Assembly (NCBI RefSeq): GCF_016802725.1
Contig: NC_052667.1
Span: 19,421,846 to 19,485,845 of the forward strand
Direction of reading: 5' to 3'
Origin: Solenopsis invicta
Taxonomy: Eukaryota > Arthropoda > Insecta > Hymenoptera > Formicidae
DNA: 64,000 nucleotides
Shown here: one piece after another, positions 58,031-64,000 of the stretch
Layout of the letters: the number at the start of each line of letters is the position of its first letter
Position numbering within the stretch: the first letter of the stretch is position 1
Notes under the pieces: model-generated
The model's database searches: none
The model's input: the letters and a program-made list of their open reading frames with translations, nothing else
What the model was told of the DNA's origin: nothing
Translations under genes and position numbers: made by a program

Positions 58031-60290
58031 AAATCTGATATGTTTAGATTTGAGCCTGGACATGTGACACAGAGAGCAGACGCGCAACTTTTACGCCACG
58101 ATCACCACGTTATTACATTTATTGCATCGTGTGATGTTATATTTCTTTGAAATCACAACAGATGATAGTTCTCGGAAAATATCACGCATTTTGCGGTTAC
58201 GTTTCCTGACTAGTTTCCGCGCAACTTCCTGCATCGTGCGAATCTCGGTGCGGATGCAGGATGAATGCGTCGCGTACACACGATGACACATCGATCGAAT
58301 TTGTCGTACGAACGTGATCCATTGATAACTTGGAAAATAATATTTACCAAAGCATTTTATTCTGAACGAATTCATCATAAATAAAACCTTATTTTCAAAC
58401 ATATACTATCGCTCAATAGTTTCGGTGCGTCCTAGATTTTCTCGCATTTTACAAACAGTTAAGAATAAAAGATTTCAAAAAAATTTTGGAAAAATTATGT
58501 AAATTAAGTATGTTAGATTTTTTCTCCTTTTTGTTTAAATTCAAAGTAGAAAAAAAAAACATTTTACAAGAAACGAGTTTTTACACAAGAAATTCAATGT
58601 TATTGAAGAAAATCATCAAAAAAGTTTTTTTTATAAAAAATTAACATTTTAAAGCTTAGAAAGGTACTTTGAGATATTCTTTTGTTAGTTATTGTCCAAT
58701 GTTTCGTCAAGTTATAGTTTCAAAGTAGAAATAAATATTTAAAAAATATCAATTTTCAATTTCATGTATTTAATTTAGGAACAAATTATCTTAGAGACGA
58801 AACTATCAAACATACTTAAAGCTTTACCTTTCCTCTTTAAAATGTATTTTTAAAAACTTCTCTACGACTTTTTTTAACTGATACTTTTCGTGAGAAAGTC
58901 TCGCAAGCATGCTGAGAAACTTTTGAACAGTTGTATATTTAACCCTAATTGGTATTTACGCTCCGAAATTTTCTTAATTATTAACGATATTCGCTTGGCA
59001 AAATTTTGAATCAATATGTCTTTGTTTACAATTAACGTTCATTTTTATTTTGATAATCAAAATTCAAAGGAACAAGATTATATAACTTAAAATTTCATAA
59101 GATTGCGGAAAACATTTATTATAAATAATTTTTGATAAATCTGTCTAGAGATTTACCGCGTAATTTTGAAAAAAAAATAATCGCACTGAATCCACGAATA
59201 CGAAGTAGAGATCAAATTATCACTTTCTTATATATATATTTTTCCATATATATTTCATATATATTTAAGATTTCCTGTTTAAAAAAAAAAAATTATTTGA
59301 AATAGGTTAGGTTTTAGTAACTGCGGAATATGCGAAATATCTTGAGAACTATTATTTGTTACGATTTGAAAAAAAATACGATATGTAACTGTACAATAGA
59401 AACGATTAATGGTATGACGAATGCTGATAAAATATAGGACGATAAAATATTTACTGCGTAACACATAATTTGTATAATGTAAAGCCCGTTTTTTTTTTAT
59501 AGTTGAACTAGTATAAACTTTCTCTACTTAAAGTAAAATAGGTATACGTTTGAAATTTCGGGAAAGCAAGAAGGAAAATTCTAGTATAATTTAATGCAGT
59601 CCAGTGCAGCAATGAAAAACAAACCTATACACCTATTATGGTATAATAATTACGAATTAATTCCAATTATTATTAATTATTATTAATTTGAATCTTTCAC
59701 AAACAAATGACTCTCGGCTGAATTATTTTCATATTGAAACAAAATTTAATTCCAAGGACTCTCTTACTCATACATATAAAATAATAAGCTAACAATTGAG
59801 AAAAAATTTTCACATTGTACAGTCATCTCTACTTTCGGCCAAGTCAAGTCGCTTGGCGAATAACAAGCGTGTCTAGTGAGCACGCGTAAAAACAACGTTG
59901 GAAAAGTTTCACCGAGTGAAACTTTATTATCGCCGGTACCATGCACTCGTTTAGCTCGCTCATTCGCTCGAGATCCGACGACCTCGTTCAATTAATTTGC
60001 CAACGTTTCGCACCCACAAGGCGCCTGTCATTATATCCCGGATGAACGGACAGTGTGGGCCGACGCGGAATAAGCAGGAAATTAGAAATATATCCGCGTC
60101 ACTCTCTCGCCTCGCCCGTACAGATATGGCAGTGGATCGGCCGCGGAAAGGGAATTGCATCATTCACAATGAACGTGTGTCAGACGCCTTTTTTCTCGCT
60201 AATAGAGATCACGTTGCAAAAGTGATGTGTAGCAAAAAACCGTTGTCGGAAAGAAAACGTTTATTTGTAAATTAATTTTGTTGCAAATAA
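58031..60290. other. unannotated sequence
   Basis: A 103-codon minus-strand frame at 58091-58402 (arginine- and isoleucine-rich) and a 92-codon plus-strand frame at 59997-60275 in a CpG-richer stretch have no recognisable domain. The remainder is AT-rich. Confidence 0.35.
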
Positions 60291-61012
60291 TAAAATTAAC
60301 AATTCGTTATTTTACTCTTTCCCCCTCTTTTTCCCCTATGTACTGCACATGTGCATGCTTGATGATAGCGTATGTGAGAAGTCAACGCAAGAAGAAAAAT
60401 TACTATTCGAGAGATCATAAATTTTTACGAAGATCATACAAAAAAACGGAAATTATTTTTACGGAGGTTTGACTGTGGTGAAACATTTGAACTGTATAAA
60501 TAAAATTAATTTTTAAGAACTTTTATCCAAAATAATATGATGTTTTTCAATGTTTGTTGCAATTTACAATAATGTTTTTCTTTTGTCATAATAGCTTAAA
60601 TGCACTATATTGTGTTTATTTCGATTAAGTACTACAGTATTAAATACTATAGTATTCAATCGAAATAAACACAATACAGTGTATTTAAACTATTATATAG
60701 GATATTTGAATCATTATGGGACAAAAGAAAAACATTATTATTTGTAAATTGCAAGAGACATTTAAAAAATTCACATTATTTTGGATAAAAATTCTTAAAA
60801 GCTAATTTTATTTATACATTTCAAATGTTTCACTACAGTCGAACCTCCGTAAAAAATAATTTTCGTTTTTTATATAACCTTCGCACAAATTGTGATCTCA
60901 AATAATAATTTTTCTTCTTACGGTGACTTCTCACGTACGCTATCATCAAGTATGCACATGCGCAGTAGATAGAGAAGAAAGAAAGAGGGTAAGATGACAA
61001 ATTGTTAATTTT
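60291..61012. mobile_element. 722-bp inverted repeat with arms of about 340 bp
   Basis: The left arm (60291-60640) and right arm (60655-61012) are imperfect reverse complements throughout. Paired landmarks are AAAATTAACAATT, ACATGTGCAT/GCATGTGCAT, TTGATGATAGCGTA(T/C)GTGAG, AAGAAGAAAAATTA, TTTACGGAGGTT(T/C)GACTGT, GTGAAACATTTGAA, TTTATCCAAAATAAT, GCAATTTACAA, AATGTTTTTCTTTTGTC and TGTGTTTATTTCGATT. The centre is a short palindrome near 60648. There is no coding frame. It may be a foldback element or a long hairpin-RNA locus. Confidence 0.85.
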
Positions 61013-62773
61013 TCCAAGTTAATAACAAATAACGAACCGATGCTTAATTTATTAGAGATTTTAGTTGGTAACAAATAATCTATGATAGTCTGATTTCAAT
61101 CTGTACATAAGAATAAATAATATAATAAGAAATATGTTTCAGAAGCATCTATCTGTAACTTTTTATTGTTTGTTCATAAGAAATAACAATTATAATAAAT
61201 ATTTTTATTTTCTCTATAAAATCACAATATTGTATAGCTAATAATGTATTTACGTTTTTCAATTTTCGTAATGCAATATTTTATATTTCATAAACAAATA
61301 AACACGGCAAATGTGGATAAAATGACGAAAGTTGTGCATAGGCAAGCTAATGCATTTATGCATTAGTTTTTCCAATATAACTGCATTCTGACTATATATA
61401 ACACAATTTTAATCGCAATATGTATATCACAATTTTAATAATTTTATTTTTGCAGATTACATAAATTTTTTCGTTTTATTTACGTTTTTTTTAACTACGT
61501 TGTAATATCAAAATAGAATAAGATTATTATAATATAATAAATCTTTCTTATTCTCATAAAAGTACATTTTTAACTTTATTTGACTGTTTTTCACTTTACT
61601 CGATATTAAAAGTCATCTTACTAGCATATGGAGGCAAAATGACAAAATTGACATGTCCTAAAATAATTTAAATTGAAAAAAATTCTAGTTAATTTAACAA
61701 CTTCTAATTTTTACTGAAGATAAACAAGGTTTTAATGAATCTAAAAAAAATAAATTGTTATTTTTACATTATCACAGAAATTAACAAAAATTGACAAACT
61801 TTAAGGTCGTCACCCCCCCCCCCGCCTCTTCCCGACAAAGATAGTGAATAGAGTAATGGAGATAAAGTAATGATGATCATAGATATTTATATTATATATT
61901 AGTTTTTAAAAGTTATGTATACATACGCGTAACATGAAGAGGACAGATGACGTCAAGCAATATGGTCAATGTATGTGAGTACCTAGAGATATGTGCGCGG
62001 TGTAAATTGCGTGTGTGCAGATGTATATAACATAACGTGGATTTTCATGCGTACGCATGTGTTATTTGCTCCGCACACGCGCATGAATCTTGTAAATATG
62101 TACTTTTTGGAGCCATGTTTCAAGTAAGTTAGTAGTCTAGTATATAATATAAATATCTATTATTTGCACAAGCGCCGTTATCAAAAAGTGGAAATAAGGA
62201 AAGAAGTTACTTAGGTCGCGATAAATTACTTTTACGCAGATTCGACTAGATTTGCTTTCACGGTAACTCAAAGACACTTTGGAAAGCTTTCACATGCGTT
62301 GCGCAGAGTCTCATTCGGAATCTCCTTCTAAATTTTCACCAAAAGTTCTTTCAATCATTTCAGAGTGATAAATATTATATCTAGTTCTCAAGATGATGCT
62401 CCATCACAAATTCCAAAGGATTCAAGTACAGGGAACGGACGTAAGTATTCAGTTTTGATAGAGATGGAGTAAAATTGATCAAACTTGCACGTCAAGCTTA
62501 ACAGATAATAAGCTTTCAAAAAATAACAAATAGTTGTCGGTTGCACTTCCATCTTGTATTAAAGTTACAAATAGGAAGATTAAGGTACCTTCTCACTGTC
62601 ATAACGCAATGCGACTTGATCATAAGAATCCACATTGTTTCACAATACATTAATGGTTGATAAATTTTGGTTGAAATGATGTCTTAATCTTTCTAAATAT
62701 AGCTTTATTCCGTATGCAAAAACACAACAAATTTATTATGCTTTATCTTGATTTAAACATCATGTACAAGATA
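61013..62773. other. unannotated AT-rich sequence
   Basis: Includes a poly-C run at about 61806-61821. No genes recognised. Confidence 0.4.
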
Positions 62774-63356
62774 CAGACAAAATAATGTGAACACTTAGGA
62801 AATGCACTTTTTTTATTAATAAAAGCTTGATCCATCGTTTGTCTTTAATACAGATTCTATCCTTGTGACAAAATACAATAATTGAATAGTCATCAATAGG
62901 ATATTGTACTATTCTTTTAACAGAATATCTTTCAATTGTTTAGATACGTAATGTTGGAGGAAGAAAGCTTTTTACTCTATTTTCCAAAATTATCCTTTGT
63001 TCTCCAAAACTTCAACATTTTTTTCTGGGCATTGTAACTGATTTAACCCTTTCAAGACGGTACCATCAACTGATGGTCACACATGTGTACCTGGAGTCTC
63101 GAAAGGGTTAAATGTTATTAATCATTGTAAATAGTTTTGAAAGTCAGAATGAAAAACAAATTTTCGCCTCCAACATCTTTTAAATATTCTTACTTGAAAG
63201 GAGTTCTGCTAGAAGAATAATATAACATTGCACTACGGACTAGTCAAATATCGCATGGCTCTATTCCAACAACAATGAAATATGTTAGAGACAAATGGTG
63301 GACCAATCTCTTAATAATAAAATAATACTTTCTAAGTGTTCATATTATATTTTGTC
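62774..63356. mobile_element. 583-bp TA-flanked MITE (Tc1/mariner-like ends)
   Basis: Left: TA then CAGACAAAATAATGTGAACA, CTTAGGAAATG. The reverse complement of the right end: TA then GACAAAATATAATATGAACA, CTTAGAAAG. Non-coding. Collinear with the two halves at 41291-41660 and 43050-43215. It contains the 61-bp MITE listed next. Confidence 0.7.
63043..63111. mobile_element. 61-bp piggyBac-type MITE with TTAA duplication
   Basis: TTAA at 63043-63046 and 63108-63111 flank CCCTTTCAAGACGGTACCAT ... GGAGTCTCGAAAGGG. TTAA target sites with CCC/GGG ends are the hallmark of piggyBac elements. An internal hairpin (CCATCAACTGATGG) lies in the middle. Confidence 0.75.
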
Positions 63357-63393
63357 TATCCCTTATACATATAGAATGCTTTCCACAAGTGTC

Positions 63394-63468
63394 GACACAA
63401 GTCGTTCTATCTTTGTTACTCATTGAATATCAAAAAAAGATAGAATAATGTTTGTGACGACTTGTGTC
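63394..63468. repeat. 75-bp hairpin
   Basis: GACACAAGTCGTTCTATCTT pairs with AAGATAGAA...GACGACTTGTGTC, with a bulge in the right arm. It lies just outside the MITE end. It could be a small element or a chance or functional RNA hairpin. Confidence 0.5.
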
Positions 63469-63493
63469 ATTAAAGGGAAACCACTATAATGCA

Positions 63494-63556
63494 TGTGTGC
63501 GTGCGTGCGTGCGTGTGTGCGTGCGTGTGTGTGTGCGTGCGTGCGTGTGCGTGTGT

Positions 63557-63629
<73 letters not shown>
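63494..63629. repeat. (GCGT)n/(GT)n microsatellite
   Basis: GCGT units merge into about 70 bp of GT. Frames reading VCVCVC or HTHTHT are artefacts. Confidence 0.95.
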
Positions 63630-63634
<5 letters not shown>

Positions 63635-63812
63635 GAGCTCTATATTATAAGAGTAGATAAAAATCCTTTTATCTTTTAGCGATGCCAACTGATGGACCTA
63701 ATGATCTCTCATCCAATGAGCATTCAGTAATTTTAGTTTCCACACTTTTTAGCCAATCAGCATTAGGTCCAACAGGGCGGCGTTTGCGCTACTCTTATAA
63801 TATAGAGCTTTA
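63635..63812. mobile_element. 178-bp MITE with 23-bp inverted ends
   Basis: AGAGCTCTATATTATAAGAG followed by TAG at the left and CTACTCTTATAATATAGAGC followed by TTT at the right. Inside, GATGGACCTAATG and CATTAGGTCCAAC also pair. The left end abuts the GT tract. Confidence 0.75.
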
Positions 63813-64000
63813 GTGAGTAATTCCATAGAAAACTCAAATTCTTATAAGATGTGTATAAAATATAAATAAAAATTACTTAATATTATTTTATTCGACAGAG
63901 ATGTCAAGTAAGCAATTATCATAAAATATTAATAATAAATGTTAGTATTAGATATTTAAAAACATCGCTAAATATGGCACACATCGCCCTTTCTGAAAGA
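63813..64000. other. unannotated AT-rich sequence
   Basis: Nothing recognisable before the window end. Confidence 0.4.

Noticed and set aside
58091..58402. 103-codon minus-strand frame as a possible chemoreceptor piece
   Set aside because: No receptor motif or membrane segment pattern could be supported.
63464..63688. Frames of Val-Cys or His-Thr repeats
   Set aside because: Microsatellite artefact.

Overview
The window is animal nuclear DNA, most likely from an insect and probably an ant or another aculeate hymenopteran. The sequence is AT-rich and mostly non-coding, with CpG-rich blocks, long GT and GCGT microsatellites, a mariner family, P-like THAP DNA, many short inverted-repeat elements and a fatty acyl-CoA reductase (FAR) locus. 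FAR genes are strongly expanded in ants. The species assignment is inference. There are no prokaryotic-style genes, rRNA, CRISPR arrays or convincing tRNA genes.

Layout. 1-6.3 kb: inverted-repeat elements, including one element nested in another at 1.73-3.10 kb, a 175-bp palindrome at 3.5 kb and an 86-bp hairpin at 6.2 kb. 6.3-24 kb: mostly unrecognised non-coding DNA with CpG-rich blocks (3.9-4.7, 13.4-13.9, 16.4-17.1 and 18.2-21.2 kb), a 232-bp alternating purine/pyrimidine tract at 11.95 kb, a hAT-like element at 14.7 kb and an array of GAC(G/A)TC hexamers at 17.2-18.1 kb.

24.3-32.4 kb: the only gene recognised, a decayed plus-strand FAR. Exon remnants run in order from the N-terminal Rossmann start to a terminal exon that still reads cleanly to its stop codon. 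Stops, frameshifts and loss of the catalytic tyrosine show it is a pseudogene. A P-like element encoding a broken THAP domain sits in one intron. A cluster of 95-bp inverted repeats lies just before the last exon.

32.4-50 kb: non-coding DNA with several foldback elements (31.6, 37.9, 45.1, 46.1, 49.5 and 50.1 kb), a split TA-flanked element at 41.3-43.2 kb, a diverged repeat shared by 8.1 and 39.0 kb, and one weak candidate exon at 43.6 kb. 50.8-57.5 kb: two copies of one mariner family on the minus strand. The second holds a 1.26-kb non-autonomous element with a 10-bp target duplication and a 148-bp TA-flanked MITE. 60.3-61.0 kb: a 722-bp inverted repeat with about 340-bp arms. 62.8-63.8 kb: a MITE carrying a 61-bp piggyBac-type MITE, then a GT/GCGT tract and another MITE.

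No functional protein-coding gene could be proven. The window reads as a gene-poor, transposon-rich interval around a dead member of a pheromone and wax-lipid gene family. All exon calls come from reading translations by eye; no database search was possible.
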